Assembly (NCBI RefSeq): GCF_030866825.1
Contig: NZ_CP133020.1
Span: forward strand, 1,364,001-1,428,000
Source of the DNA: Rathayibacter sp. SW19
GTDB taxonomy: Bacteria; Actinomycetota; Actinomycetes; Actinomycetales; Microbacteriaceae
Length of the DNA stretch: 64,000 bases
Direction: 5' to 3'
Part shown: positions 45,927 through 54,950 of the stretch, one piece after another
Numbering within the stretch: position 1 is the first letter of the stretch
How the letters are laid out: each line of letters opens with the position of its first letter
Made by a program: the position numbers and the translations under genes
Notes under the pieces: generated by a model
The model's input: only the letters and a program-made list of their open reading frames with translations
Told to the model about the DNA's origin: nothing
Databases searched by the model: none

Positions 45927-46024
45927 ATTGGGTCAGTGCTCGGATTAGGTCAGTGTTCGCGTGGGTCAGTGTTCGCGTGGGTCAGTGTTCGTGTGGGTCA
46001 GTGTTCGTGTGGGTCAGTGTTCGC
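45927..46024. repeat. 16-bp tandem repeat upstream of acsA
   Basis: GTGGGTCAGTGTTCGC/T occurs four times exactly (45961-46024), with degenerate units on both sides (45927-45960 and about 46060-46100). It lies in the probable promoter region of acsA, where copy number could change expression. Confidence 0.85.
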
Positions 46025-46208
46025 GTGGGTGGTAGTCGTGTGGCTCGGGCTTGGATTGGGGTCAGCGCTCGCGTTGAGTCAGTGCTCGGATTCGGTCGAA
46101 TCGGGCCGGATTGGGCACGACATTTATCGACAATAGCGTGAGTGAAGGAAGCCGCGAATCGCACACACGGCTGGCTCAAAGTTGCCGTGAATGTTTTGGA
46201 AAGAGTGC

Positions 46209-46236
46209 TTGCCAAACCCCCCAAATGGCGTACACT
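46209..46236 (+). promoter_or_regulatory. promoter of the 6C-like small RNA
   Basis: TTGCCA (46209-46214) and TACACT (46231-46236) are spaced by 16 nt and followed by no open frame but by the C-rich hairpin RNA. Confidence 0.65.
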
Positions 46237-46242
46237 GACCTG

Positions 46243-46340
46243 TGGCCGAATGAATATTCTGGCGTGCGGCGTAAGTGATTCCCCCCAATCCAACGTCGCT
46301 GAGGCGGCACCTGTTCCCCCCAATAGGTGCCGCCCCCCTT
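46243..46340 (+). ncRNA. 6C-type small RNA
   Basis: After the promoter at 46209 the transcript would contain two loops each with six C residues: GATTCCCCCCAATCC and CCTGTTCCCCCCAATAGG. The second loop closes a strong stem GGCGGCACCT / AGGTGCCGCC (46303-46312 and 46325-46334), followed by C and T residues, which acts as terminator. Two hairpins with hexa-C loops define the actinobacterial 6C RNA, which pairs with G-rich ribosome sites of target messages. The exact 5' end is estimated from the -10. Confidence 0.75.
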
Positions 46341-46399
46341 TCGTTAAAAGGCTATATGCCGCGGCGCCGCCCTGGGTCGCGCCGAGCGCCTCCCGGGCG

Positions 46400-46570
46400 G
46401 GCGCCGCGTGCGTCGCGGGCTGGCGCTGACCGTGCCCCGCGCTGGCGTCGCGTGCCCCCGCATTGGCGGCGAGCGCCCCCGCGTTGCCGCGCCGTGCGCC
46501 TCACGTTGGCGTCGGGTGCGCCTTGCGTTGGCCTCGCGTGCGCCTTGTGTTGGCGGCGAGTGCGCTCATG
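46400..46570. repeat. degenerate GCGTTGGCGTCGCGTGCGCC repeats
   Basis: This GC-rich stretch has about seven loosely conserved copies of a 24-27 bp unit (GCGTTGGC.TCG.GTGCGCC). No gene is supported in 46345-46774. Confidence 0.55.
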
Positions 46571-46774
46571 TGGCCGTTTCGGGCGCTGTGGATGAGTACT
46601 TGACGACCACTTGGGCGCACTCGGCAACGAGAGGGGCAGATGTCGGGCCGCTGGAGCCGCATGCGGCACCCGGTGGGCGTCGTCTTGGCCCCAACGTCTG
46701 GTCGCGGCGGCGCATTGTCCACGGATGCGGCAGCTCGCCTTCGCCGGACATCGCCAGCGATCTAACCTCACAAT

Positions 46775-48340
46775 ATGACCAAATCCAACGCTCAACTCGA
46801 CGCTCGAGCGCCGGTCAACGGGTCGCCACGCGACCCGCCGCCGTTCGTGCCTGAACGAGCGTGGCAGAGCGACTTGGAGCCGAGGCAAAGCTCTGGTGTT
46901 GCGCGTGAGCGTCGGATCGACCGTGATCAGCCCTCAACGTCGGTCGCGGTGCCGCTGCGGTCACGGGTGACGGCGCCGGCGTCGGCAGACCGCGGAGAGC
47001 TGCTGCTGGTAGGCTCGACCGCTTCGCAACGGGTTAACGCTGGGCCGGCCGCAGGCGTCTCCGCGGCAACCGGCTCGATTGGGGTCACCTCGTTCAGCCA
47101 CGGAAGAACCGGTCTGACAGAAGCCAAGGTCGCCGCGGGCACGGCCGCAGCTACAGCTACTGCCGCGGTCGCCGAAACAGACATGGCTGCAGCCGGGGAC
47201 ACGTTCACAGACACAGCCTCAGCCGGGGACGCGTCCGTGAATACACCCACAGCCACGCCCGTGCCCGCAGAAGTAACTGTCGATGCCACCAACGGGGTCG
47301 ATCCAGCCGATCCGGCCGATCCAGCCAATGCAGCGAACGCGCCTGATGACGTGCCGGCCGACGATCAGCTCGCGCGCTGGCTGGAGTTCGGCCCGCTTGC
47401 GCCGTATCTGGCGAATGAACAGGTCACCGATCTGTTCGTCAACGGAGTAGCCGGACTTTGGACGGACGACGGCAGAACACTGTCCCGCCAACGATCGTGG
47501 TGGGCAGACGAACGATCGCTGCGAGAACTCGCCGTGCGGCTGATTTCGCTCGGAGGCAGACATATCGACGAAGCGACCCCGTGCGTCGACGTGCGTCTAC
47601 ACGACGGCATCCGCGTGCACGCCGTGCTTCCGCCGATTTCGACCACGGGAACGCTGCTGTCCGTGCGCATTCCGAGGCAGACCCGATTCACGCTTTCTGA
47701 GCTTGCCGACGCCGGCACCGTAGCGCCACGGACGCGCGCAAGGCTGCTTCGCGCTATTCGCGGGCGCGAGAACATCCTGATCACGGGTGCAGCGGGCAGT
47801 GGAAAGACGACGCTGTTGTCTGCGCTGCTGGGCGAAGCATCCGCCGTGGAGAGGATCGTGACGATCGAAGATGTCGCGGAGTTGCGGATCAATCATCCGC
47901 ACGTTGTTGCCCTTGAGTCCCGACAGCCGAATCTCGAGGGCGCCGGCGCGATCGGCCTGGACCGGCTCGTTCGCGAAGCGCTGCGGATGCGTCCTGACCG
48001 GCTTGTGCTCGGCGAGTGCCGCGGTGCAGAAGTGCGCGAACTGCTTGCCGCGCTGAACACCGGCCACGACGGCGGTGCGGGCACGCTGCACGCTAATTCC
48101 CTGGCGGATGTTCCCGCCCGCATCGAGGCGTTGGGTGCCCTCGCCGGCATGACCCAGGATGCGATCGCTCGCCAAACCGTCAGCGCAATCGGTCTGGTCG
48201 TGCACCTTGAGCGCACTGATGGGATTCGCCGCGTGACCCAGATCGGACGGTTCCGTCTCGATCAACGTGGTCAGCTCATTATCAACGAAGAGGCTGAGGG
48301 GGCATCGTATGAGTCGCCGCAAGCACGCGCCGCCGATTGA
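46775..48340 (+). CDS. tadA: Tad pilus assembly ATPase (CpaF/TadA) with a long N-terminal extension
   Basis: This 521-residue secretion ATPase powers assembly of Flp/Tad pili. The core (from residue about 190) has LARWLEFGPLAPYLANEQVTDLFVNG, Walker A ITGAAGSGKTTLLSALL, TIEDVAELRINHPHVVALESR, LVLGECRGAEVRELLAALNTGHDG (Walker B and His box) and AGTLHANS. The first 190 residues are low complexity, with Ala/Thr/Asp-rich stretches (DPADPADPANAANAPDD), and are not part of the usual fold. TAACCT lies 6 nt before the ATG, so it is probably leaderless. It precedes the other tad genes. Confidence 0.9.
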   Translation: MTKSNAQLDARAPVNGSPRDPPPFVPERAWQSDLEPRQSSGVARERRIDRDQPSTSVAVPLRSRVTAPASADRGELLLVGSTASQRVNAGPAAGVSAATGSIGVTSFSHGRTGLTEAKVAAGTAAATATAAVAETDMAAAGDTFTDTASAGDASVNTPTATPVPAEVTVDATNGVDPADPADPANAANAPDDVPADDQLARWLEFGPLAPYLANEQVTDLFVNGVAGLWTDDGRTLSRQRSWWADERSLRELAVRLISLGGRHIDEATPCVDVRLHDGIRVHAVLPPISTTGTLLSVRIPRQTRFTLSELADAGTVAPRTRARLLRAIRGRENILITGAAGSGKTTLLSALLGEASAVERIVTIEDVAELRINHPHVVALESRQPNLEGAGAIGLDRLVREALRMRPDRLVLGECRGAEVRELLAALNTGHDGGAGTLHANSLADVPARIEALGALAGMTQDAIARQTVSAIGLVVHLERTDGIRRVTQIGRFRLDQRGQLIINEEAEGASYESPQARAAD

Positions 48341-49277
48341 GGATGTCGGCGATGTAACCGCTCGGCTGGCTGTGCTGCTCGCGGCCGGCGTTCCACCCGC
48401 CGCCGCATGGCGGTACCTCCTGCCGGAGATCACGGATGACGAGCGGGCGGATGCCATCTCGCGCCCGCGGCCACCCGGCGCACCCGTTATTGCGGCCGCG
48501 ATTCGCGCCGCAGGCGAAGGCGACAGCATCTCGGCAGCCGTCGCTCGCAGTGCGGGTGGCGAAGAGCCAGGGCTGCGATCAGCTTGGTGCGGGTTGGCGG
48601 CGGCGTGGTTCGTGGCGACCGAGTCGGGGGCACCGCTCGCGCAGTGTCTGCGGCAACTCGCATGCGCGTTTCAGGCGCTCGGGCAGACGCAACGCGACTT
48701 GCAGGTTGCGCTGGCCGGGCCGGCGGCAACGGCGCGGCTGGTAATGGCGCTGCCGGTCGTCGGGGTTCTGTTCGGCCTGGGGCTCGGCTTCAATACCTGG
48801 CAGACACTGTTCGGCAGCGCCCCCGGGCTGGTTTGCCTGACCGTTGGCGTGCTGCTGATGGTTGTCGGTGTGTTGTGGAATCGGCGGATGATCCGGCGAG
48901 CGACACCGACGGATGTCACGCCCGGTCTCTGCATCGATCTCACCGCGATGGCAATGGCGGGCGGCGGATCGGTCGATCGTGCGCGCAGACTCGTCGGCGA
49001 AGCGGTCAACAGATATGGCATTGTCGATGCGCATGCGAGCTTGATCGATGGGGTCGTTGACCTTTCCAGTCGGGCGGGAGTTCCGGCCGCAGAGCTACTG
49101 CACGGCGAAGCGGATCGTGCCAGGCGTGAGGCGCGCACGACAGGGCAAGAGGCCGCCGCGACCCTCGCGGTGCGCCTGATGTTGCCGCTTGGTGTGTGCG
49201 TTCTGCCCGCATTCATGCTGCTCGGTGTTGCCCCGCTGCTGCTGGCGATCATCTCCTCCACAGTGGCCTCGATCTAA
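48309..49277 (+). CDS. Tad pilus inner-membrane protein (TadB/TadC, T2SS F family)
   Basis: This 322-residue protein has an N-terminal cytoplasmic part, two adjacent membrane segments in the middle (LVMALPVVGVLFGLGLGF, GLVCLTVGVLLMVVGVLW), a second cytoplasmic domain (RATPTDVTPGLCIDLTAMAM) and a final hydrophobic pair (LAVRLMLPLGVCVLPAFMLL). This is the T2SS F fold that forms the platform for pilus assembly. It overlaps tadA by 32 nt; ATG at 48309 has a GAGG..GGGG site. Only one such gene is seen, where two are common. Confidence 0.83.
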   Translation: MSRRKHAPPIEDVGDVTARLAVLLAAGVPPAAAWRYLLPEITDDERADAISRPRPPGAPVIAAAIRAAGEGDSISAAVARSAGGEEPGLRSAWCGLAAAWFVATESGAPLAQCLRQLACAFQALGQTQRDLQVALAGPAATARLVMALPVVGVLFGLGLGFNTWQTLFGSAPGLVCLTVGVLLMVVGVLWNRRMIRRATPTDVTPGLCIDLTAMAMAGGGSVDRARRLVGEAVNRYGIVDAHASLIDGVVDLSSRAGVPAAELLHGEADRARREARTTGQEAAATLAVRLMLPLGVCVLPAFMLLGVAPLLLAIISSTVASI

Positions 49278-49401
49278 ATGTTGTGCACGGATCGCCGGAC
49301 CTGGCATCCGCGACGCGCGTCCGGTGGGCAAGCTGGATTTGCTCGCGTCGCCCGACAGCGAATCCGCAGTCCGCGGAGCCGCAACACGAAAGGGAAATCT
49401 C

Positions 49402-49608
49402 ATGAAGAAACGAATCTCGCCGGCGGGGGCATTGCAGCGGGCGGCCACCGCTCTCCGGCGTGAGGACGGTGCCGCAACCGCCGAATACGCCGTCGCAACA
49501 ATGGCTGCGGTCGGCTTCGCAGGACTGCTCGTCGTGATTCTGCGCGGGGATGAAGTGCGCGGCATCCTTACGGATCTGGTGCGCCGTGCACTGTCGGTAT
49601 CGCTGTGA
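49402..49608 (+). CDS. DUF4244 family pilin-like small membrane protein
   Basis: This 68-residue protein has the Flp-pilin pattern: basic start, DGAATAEYAVATMAAVGFAGLLVVIL with the conserved Glu/Tyr next to the cleavage region, and a short tail. DUF4244 members are found only in actinobacterial tad clusters and are likely the major pilin. GAAAGGGA lies 8 nt upstream. Confidence 0.88.
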   Translation: MKKRISPAGALQRAATALRREDGAATAEYAVATMAAVGFAGLLVVILRGDEVRGILTDLVRRALSVSL

Positions 49609-49936
49609 ACGGGGGAGCGTGACCGCCGAATTCGCCGCCCTCATGCCGGCCGTTCTGCTGATCCTTGCCTGCTGCCTCGCCGCGGTGACCGTGATCGGAC
49701 AGCAGGTGCGCATGACGGATGCCGCTGCAGACGGCGCCCGTACACTCGCTCGCGGGGACGGCGCGGATCAGGCCGCAGCTCGCGTGCGACAGTCCGTTGG
49801 CGACGTCGTCTTCGGCACTGACCGCGACGGCGACTTCGTCTGCGTGCAACTCAGCGCTCCGGCATCGTTCGGGCCTGCCGGGCTGATCGGCATCACAGTC
49901 AGTGCTCGGAGCTGCGCACTTGCGGGAGGCCTCTAA
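49586..49936 (+). CDS. TadE-like pseudopilin
   Basis: About 116 residues with the TadE signature ERGSVTAEFAALMPAVLLIL, a hydrophobic helix (ACCLAAVTVIG) and the QVRMTDAAADGARTLARG segment after it. The start is uncertain: GTG at 49586 overlaps the preceding gene, while GTG at 49619 would leave SVTAEF right at the start and has its G-rich site too close. TadE proteins are minor pilins. Confidence 0.82.
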   Translation: MHCRYRCERGSVTAEFAALMPAVLLILACCLAAVTVIGQQVRMTDAAADGARTLARGDGADQAAARVRQSVGDVVFGTDRDGDFVCVQLSAPASFGPAGLIGITVSARSCALAGGL

Positions 49937-49938
49937 TC

Positions 49939-50400
49939 ATGCAACCAGCGGATGCCCTGGGCCGGCCCCACATACCCGGCGCTGCGCCCGGGCCCCCACG
50001 CGAGCGCAGCGCCGGCCGGTCACTCGCGCTCGATTGCGGGCGCAGCGCCGGCCGGTCAGTCGCGCTCGATTGCGAGCGCGGTTCCGGCACGATCCTCGCG
50101 ATATCCGTCATCGCAGCCGTGATTGCGCTCATCGGCATGCTGGTGCCGGTCGGCGTCGCGCTTGCGATCAAGCAACAGGTTTCAGGTGCCGCGGATGCCG
50201 CAGCCCTCGCAGCTGCAGACACGGCATCCGGTCTCGTGGCTGGCTTCCCTTGCGAGAACGCTACTCGGGCTGCAGCGTTGAACGGCACGCAGTTAGCCCG
50301 TTGTGAACTCGATGGATTGATCGCGACCGTAGCCGCAAGAACTGGGTACCTCGGATTTGAGATCGCCGTCGAGGCACGAGCGGGACCACCGGGCAGTTGA
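49939..50400 (+). CDS. second TadE-like protein (helicase/secretion-neighbourhood type)
   Basis: This 153-residue protein has a membrane helix preceded by ERGSGTILAISVIAAVIAL and followed by KQQVSGAADAAALAAADTASG, matching the actinobacterial TadE-like family found near helicase and secretion genes. The N-terminal 45 residues contain a direct duplication (GRSLALDC / GRSVALDC) from a 36-bp DNA repeat at 50000-50075. The start is 2 nt after the previous stop. Confidence 0.8.
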   Translation: MQPADALGRPHIPGAAPGPPRERSAGRSLALDCGRSAGRSVALDCERGSGTILAISVIAAVIALIGMLVPVGVALAIKQQVSGAADAAALAAADTASGLVAGFPCENATRAAALNGTQLARCELDGLIATVAARTGYLGFEIAVEARAGPPGS

Positions 50401-50440
50401 CGCCCGCGAATCACGCAAGCTCCGCGTTCCCGGCGTGCTG

Positions 50441-50518
50441 GACGGACTCACGCAGCAGGCGCGCCCGACCGACTCCCGCAGCAGGCGCGCCCGACGGACT
50501 CACGCGACGAGCGTGCCC
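50441..50518. repeat. 26-bp tandem repeat after the tad cluster
   Basis: Three copies of a 26-bp unit beginning GACGGACTCACGCAGCAGGC occupy 50441-50466, 50467-50492 and 50493-50518, the last diverged. They lie in the gap between convergent genes. Confidence 0.75.
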
Positions 50519-50538
50519 GACGTGCCCGACAGCATCCG

Positions 50539-50784
50539 TCAGTCGAAGACAGCCTCGAGATAGCGGTAGTCGACGGCGCTGGGGCGACGGTCGCCAGCGT
50601 CGTCCGACGCGAATTCGACGCCGGCTGCGCGAGAATAGAGGTATCGTTTGCCGCTAGAGTCCGCCGGAATCTCGATGCGAGGGCGCGGGTCACCGCTGTC
50701 GAGAAACTCGGTGGTCACCGTCTTGCCCTCGAGCGGGCCGTCGGTCAACTTGGCCGTGTAAGTGCCGAAAGATGAAGTACCCAT
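50539..50784 (-). CDS. small conserved-looking protein, unknown
   Basis: This 81-residue protein starts MGTSSFGTYTAKLTDGPLEG and is beta-rich (KTVTTEFLDSG, RIEIPADSSGKRYLYSRA) with a C-terminal YRYLEAVFD. A GAGG site lies 4 nt before this ATG; another ATG 9 nt upstream is possible. It is convergent with the tad cluster and divergent from topA. I do not recognise the family, but composition and codon use look real. Confidence 0.65.
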   Translation of the reverse strand: MGTSSFGTYTAKLTDGPLEGKTVTTEFLDSGDPRPRIEIPADSSGKRYLYSRAAGVEFASDDAGDRRPSAVDYRYLEAVFD

Positions 50785-51004
50785 GTACCTCATTGTCCTC
50801 GTCGGAGGCAATACTTCAAGGGCATCGAGCGGGCGTGAATTAGGCAGACAACCGGTGTGAGTGTGTATCGTGTGCCTGACGGGCGGCGTCGCCCAATCGA
50901 CTCAGTCATGGGGGACGACGCCTGGGGGCCCGGATGCGGGCGGGGCATAGTCTCCTCGACTGGCCACCCGAAAATATGGATCGACAGTAATAAAGAGGAG
51001 TCCG

Positions 51005-54000
51005 GTGCCAGGCACGCAGAAGTTGGTGATCGTGGAGTCACCGACGAAGGTGAAATCGATCACTCAATACCTCGGAGACGGGTACACCGTGATGGCTTCG
51101 GTCGGGCACATCCGTGACCTGATCGAGCCCAAGGCACTTTCGCCCGAACAGAAGAAGGGCGGGCTCGGCAAGTTCGGCGTCGACATCGAGAACGGCTTCA
51201 AACCGTACTACGTCATTTCGGAGCAGAAGAAGAAGACCGTCGCAGACCTGCGGCGCGCACTCAAGAACGCGGACGAACTCCTACTCGCAACTGATGAGGA
51301 CCGCGAAGGCGAAGCCATCGCCTGGCACCTGCTCGAGGTGCTCAACCCGAAGGTTCCCGTCAAGCGCATGGTCTTCCACGAGATCACCCGCGAAGCTATT
51401 CAAGCGGCGCGGGAAAACACGCGCGACATCGACGACGACCTGGTCGATGCTCAGGAGACGCGCCGCGTGCTCGACCGTCTCTACGGCTACGAAGTTTCAC
51501 CCGTTCTCTGGCGCAAGGTCGGGCCCGGACTCTCGGCCGGCCGCGTGCAATCGCCGGCCACCCGACTGGTCGTCGACCGGGAGCGTGAGCGCCTGGCGTT
51601 CGTCGCCGCCGGATACTGGGACCTGCTTGCCGGGTTTTCGCCCGACGAGAATGCCGCGCCGTTCGAATCCCGGCTGGCGAGACTGAATGGCGAGCGTGTC
51701 GCATCCGGTCGTGACTTCGATGACCGCGGGCAGCTCAAGAGCTCCGCGACAGTGCTGGACGAGGCCGCGGCGCAGGCGCTCGCCGATGCATTGCGCGAAG
51801 ACAGCACTCACGTCGCCGTGAGCAAAGTCGATTCCAAGCCCTATTCGCGGCGTCCGGCGGCACCGTTCACGACATCGACTCTGCAGCAGGAAGCCGCTCG
51901 CAAACTGCGGTTCTCCGCGCGGCAGACGATGAGTGTCGCGCAGTCGCTGTATGAAAACGGCTACATCACCTACATGCGCACCGACTCGCCGTCGCTGTCG
52001 AAGCAGGCGACGAATGCCGCCCGCTCGCAGGCCGCGAAACTGTACGGGCCCGACACCGTGCCGGAGAAGCCGCGCGTTTACAGCGGCAAGAGCAAGAATG
52101 CGCAGGAGGCACACGAGGCGATTCGGCCCTCCGGCGAGGTGTTCCGCACGCCGAGCGAGGTTTCGGGCGCGTTGCGTGGCAACGACTTCAAACTGTACGA
52201 CCTGATCTGGAAGCGCACCGTCGCCTCGCAGATGGCCGACGCAAAGGGCCAGACGGCATCCGTCGCCATCGAGGCGACCGTGGTCGGCGGCGTGCTCGAT
52301 GGCAGCGTCGCCGAATTCGCGGCGAGCGGAACCGTGATCACATTCCGCGGTTTCCTGCAGGCATATGAAGAGGGCAAGGACGAAGAACGCAATGCGGATG
52401 CCGCCGCCGGCGACGCAAAGCTGCCCCCGTTGGCCGTCGGCCAGGCGCTGGCCGTCACCAGTGTCGAAGCCAAGGGGCATGAGACCACCCCGCCGCCGCG
52501 CTACACCGAAGCCAGCCTGGTCAAGGCCCTTGAAGAGTTGGGCGTCGGCCGGCCGTCGACGTATGCGGCGATCCTCTCCACGATCGTCGACCGCGGCTAT
52601 GTGACGCCGCGCGGCCAGGCGCTCGTGCCGAACTGGGTGGCATTCGCCGTTGTGCGCTTGCTCGAGGAGTATTTCGGCGACCTGATCGACTACGACTTCA
52701 CGGCGGAGCTCGAGGACGACCTCGACCGCATTGCGGACGGTTCCGCACGCGGCGCCGACTGGCTACAAGGCTTCTACTTCGGCAGTGACGCCCACCAGGG
52801 CTTGCGCGGAGTCGTCGACAACCTCGGCGAGATCGACGCGCGCGAGATCAACTCGGTGCGCATCGACGATGAAATTACCCTGCGGATCGGCAAGTACGGG
52901 CCATATCTCGAGGTTGTCGATCCCGACGCAGCACCGGATGCCCAACCTCGCCGCGTGAATGTACCGCTCGAACTCGCGCCGGATGAGCTCACACCGGCCA
53001 AGGCCCACGAGCTCATCAACGCGCCGGTCGCCACTGATCGCATCATCGGCGTGAACCCGGCGAACGGCAAGAATATCGTCGCGAAGGACGGTCGGTTCGG
53101 GCCGTATGTGACCGAGCTCGATCCGGAAGCGCCGGACGAGGTGGGCGCTGCCGGCGGCGCTGCTGCAGTTGGTGCCGGGGCTGCCGCTGTTGGTGCTGGT
53201 TCTGCGGTTGCGGGCGCTGGTGTGTCTGGTGCCGCCGTCGCGAGCGAGATGGTCGATGCCGAGACCGGCGAGATCGTCGAGGTTCCGGAGAATGCGAAGA
53301 AAAAGAAGACTGCTGCGAAGAAGGCGCCGGCGGTCAAGCCGCGTACGGCATCCCTGTTCAAAAGCATGGAGCTGGATGCCATCGACTTGGACACGGCCCT
53401 CAAACTGCTCGACCTGCCGCGCACCGTCGGGGCGGATCCCGAGTCCGGCGAAGAGATCCAAGCGCAGAACGGTCGCTACGGCCCGTATCTGAAGAAGGGT
53501 GCAGACACCCGGTCGCTCACCAGTGAGGATCAGATCTTCGACATCGACCTGCAGGGTGCGCTCGACCTGTTCGCCCAGCCGAAGTATGGTGCCCGGCGCG
53601 CATCCAGTGCGCTCAAGGAATTCGAGGCCGACCCGGAGAGCGGCAAACCGATCCGAGTGAAAGACGGCCGTTTCGGGCCGTATGTCACGGACGGTGTGAC
53701 CAACGCGACGATTCCGCGCGGCGAGACGGTTGAAGAGGTCGACTTCGACCGGGCGGTGCAACTGCTTGCGGACAAACGCGCAAAGGGCCCGGCGAAGAAA
53801 CCGGCGGCGAAGAAGCCTGCCGCCGGTAAGAAACCCGCTGCGAAGAAACCGGCCGCGAAGAAACCGGCCGCGAAGAAGCCCGCGGCGAAGGCGCCGGCCG
53901 CCGCCAACGGGGCGACGACGCGCACAATCACCGCGCGCTCGAGTGCAGCCCGGGCTGCTGCCGCGAAAAAGCCTGCAGCCAAGACCGGGGTGTCGACGAA

Positions 54001-54019
54001 GGCGCCCGCGGCGCAGTGA
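51005..54019 (+). CDS. topA: DNA topoisomerase I
   Basis: This 1004-residue enzyme relaxes negatively supercoiled DNA by a single-strand break. The N-terminal TOPRIM domain has LVIVESPTKVKSITQYLG and LLATDEDREGEAIAWHL, the active-site Tyr is residue 323 in YMRTDSPSLS, and LSAGRVQSPA and ELGVGRPSTYA are conserved. Several topoisomerase C-terminal repeat modules (GRYGPYL, GRFGPYV types) follow, then a Lys/Ala tail with (AKKP)n units that binds DNA. An Ala/Gly/Val-rich linker (residues about 715-745) is unusual. GTG start with AAAGAGGAG upstream. Confidence 0.96.
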   Translation: MPGTQKLVIVESPTKVKSITQYLGDGYTVMASVGHIRDLIEPKALSPEQKKGGLGKFGVDIENGFKPYYVISEQKKKTVADLRRALKNADELLLATDEDREGEAIAWHLLEVLNPKVPVKRMVFHEITREAIQAARENTRDIDDDLVDAQETRRVLDRLYGYEVSPVLWRKVGPGLSAGRVQSPATRLVVDRERERLAFVAAGYWDLLAGFSPDENAAPFESRLARLNGERVASGRDFDDRGQLKSSATVLDEAAAQALADALREDSTHVAVSKVDSKPYSRRPAAPFTTSTLQQEAARKLRFSARQTMSVAQSLYENGYITYMRTDSPSLSKQATNAARSQAAKLYGPDTVPEKPRVYSGKSKNAQEAHEAIRPSGEVFRTPSEVSGALRGNDFKLYDLIWKRTVASQMADAKGQTASVAIEATVVGGVLDGSVAEFAASGTVITFRGFLQAYEEGKDEERNADAAAGDAKLPPLAVGQALAVTSVEAKGHETTPPPRYTEASLVKALEELGVGRPSTYAAILSTIVDRGYVTPRGQALVPNWVAFAVVRLLEEYFGDLIDYDFTAELEDDLDRIADGSARGADWLQGFYFGSDAHQGLRGVVDNLGEIDAREINSVRIDDEITLRIGKYGPYLEVVDPDAAPDAQPRRVNVPLELAPDELTPAKAHELINAPVATDRIIGVNPANGKNIVAKDGRFGPYVTELDPEAPDEVGAAGGAAAVGAGAAAVGAGSAVAGAGVSGAAVASEMVDAETGEIVEVPENAKKKKTAAKKAPAVKPRTASLFKSMELDAIDLDTALKLLDLPRTVGADPESGEEIQAQNGRYGPYLKKGADTRSLTSEDQIFDIDLQGALDLFAQPKYGARRASSALKEFEADPESGKPIRVKDGRFGPYVTDGVTNATIPRGETVEEVDFDRAVQLLADKRAKGPAKKPAAKKPAAGKKPAAKKPAAKKPAAKKPAAKAPAAANGATTRTITARSSAARAAAAKKPAAKTGVSTKAPAAQ

Positions 54020-54690
54020 GCGATCCCATCGGGCAACCGTCGGTGCGTGATCGGAGCGGCGCGGACGCGGCATCCGGATTGTTTATCACGCTCGAGGGTG
54101 GCGACGGTTCCGGTAAGTCGACGCAGGCGACGCTGCTGGAGAGTTGGCTCGTGCCGCAGGGGTATGGCGTGCTGCGCACGCGCGAACCCGGCGGCACGGA
54201 GGTCGGCCTCGAGGTGCGCGAATTGGTGCTGCACCATCGCGGCGACATTGCGCCGCGCGCCGAGGCATTGCTGTACGCGGCGGATCGGGCCCATCATGTT
54301 GAGACTCTGGTGCGGCCGGCGCTCGCACGCGGCCAGATCGTGATTCAAGATCGGTATTTGGACTCCTCGATCGCATATCAAGGGGTCGGGCGGGCGCTGG
54401 ACCCCGTCGAGATTCGCAATCTGTCGCTCTGGGCGGCCGGCGGTCTCCTACCGCAACTGACGATCCTGCTCGATCTGGACGAGACCGTCGCCCGAAGCCG
54501 GCTGGACTCGTCGCGGACCCGCTACGACCGGCTCGAGGCCGAAAAGGCCGATTTCCACGCGCGAGTGCGTGCCGCCTACCTCGACCTCGCAGCCGCAGAA
54601 CCTGAGCGCTTCCTGGTTCTGGATGCCGGCCAACCTGTCAACGCGCTCGCCGCCACCATCCGCGCTCGCGTCGAACCGCTGCTGCCGTAG
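54016..54690 (+). CDS. tmk: thymidylate kinase
   Basis: This 224-residue dTMP kinase has P-loop FITLEGGDGSGKSTQATLL, TREPGGTEVG, the DR motif in IVIQDRYLDSSIAYQGVGR and the lid region ARSRLDSSRTRYDRLE. It makes dTDP for DNA synthesis. The GTG start overlaps the topA stop by 4 nt; the first 22 residues before the core are extra and could reflect a later start. holB follows about 640 bp downstream, separated by repeats. Confidence 0.94.
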   Translation: MSDPIGQPSVRDRSGADAASGLFITLEGGDGSGKSTQATLLESWLVPQGYGVLRTREPGGTEVGLEVRELVLHHRGDIAPRAEALLYAADRAHHVETLVRPALARGQIVIQDRYLDSSIAYQGVGRALDPVEIRNLSLWAAGGLLPQLTILLDLDETVARSRLDSSRTRYDRLEAEKADFHARVRAAYLDLAAAEPERFLVLDAGQPVNALAATIRARVEPLLP

Positions 54691-54802
54691 GGCGCTGCGC
54701 TCCGCTGCAGCCGTCGGACGCCGCGCTCCGCTGCTGCCGCGTGCTGTGCGGCTGTCGCTGCAGCGTCGTGCTGCTGCTGCGCCGTGCTGCCGGTGCCTGA
54801 TC

Positions 54803-54882
54803 CTGCGCAGGATTCAGGTTGGATGGCCGGATTTGGGGTGTGTCGCGTGTTTGACCCCCGGTCCAGCCTGAATTCTGCGCGG
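54803..54882. repeat. 80-bp hairpin element, copy 1
   Basis: The outer arms CTGCGCAGGATTCAGGTTGG and the mirror CCAGCCTGAATTCTGCGCGG enclose a conserved centre (ATTTGGGGTGTGTCGCGTG). Copies 2 and 3 at 54951-55026 and 55144-55223 are nearly identical in arms and centre. Confidence 0.85.
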
Positions 54883-54950
54883 CAGCAGGGCGCAGCCGGG
54901 CAGCCGCGTGAGCGCGCAGCTGCGTTGGGCTGTGCTGCCGGTGCCTGATT

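Noticed and set aside
46142..46429. 95-codon plus frame over the 6C RNA
   Set aside because: No ribosome site or protein-like pattern; the promoter and hairpins fit a small RNA better.
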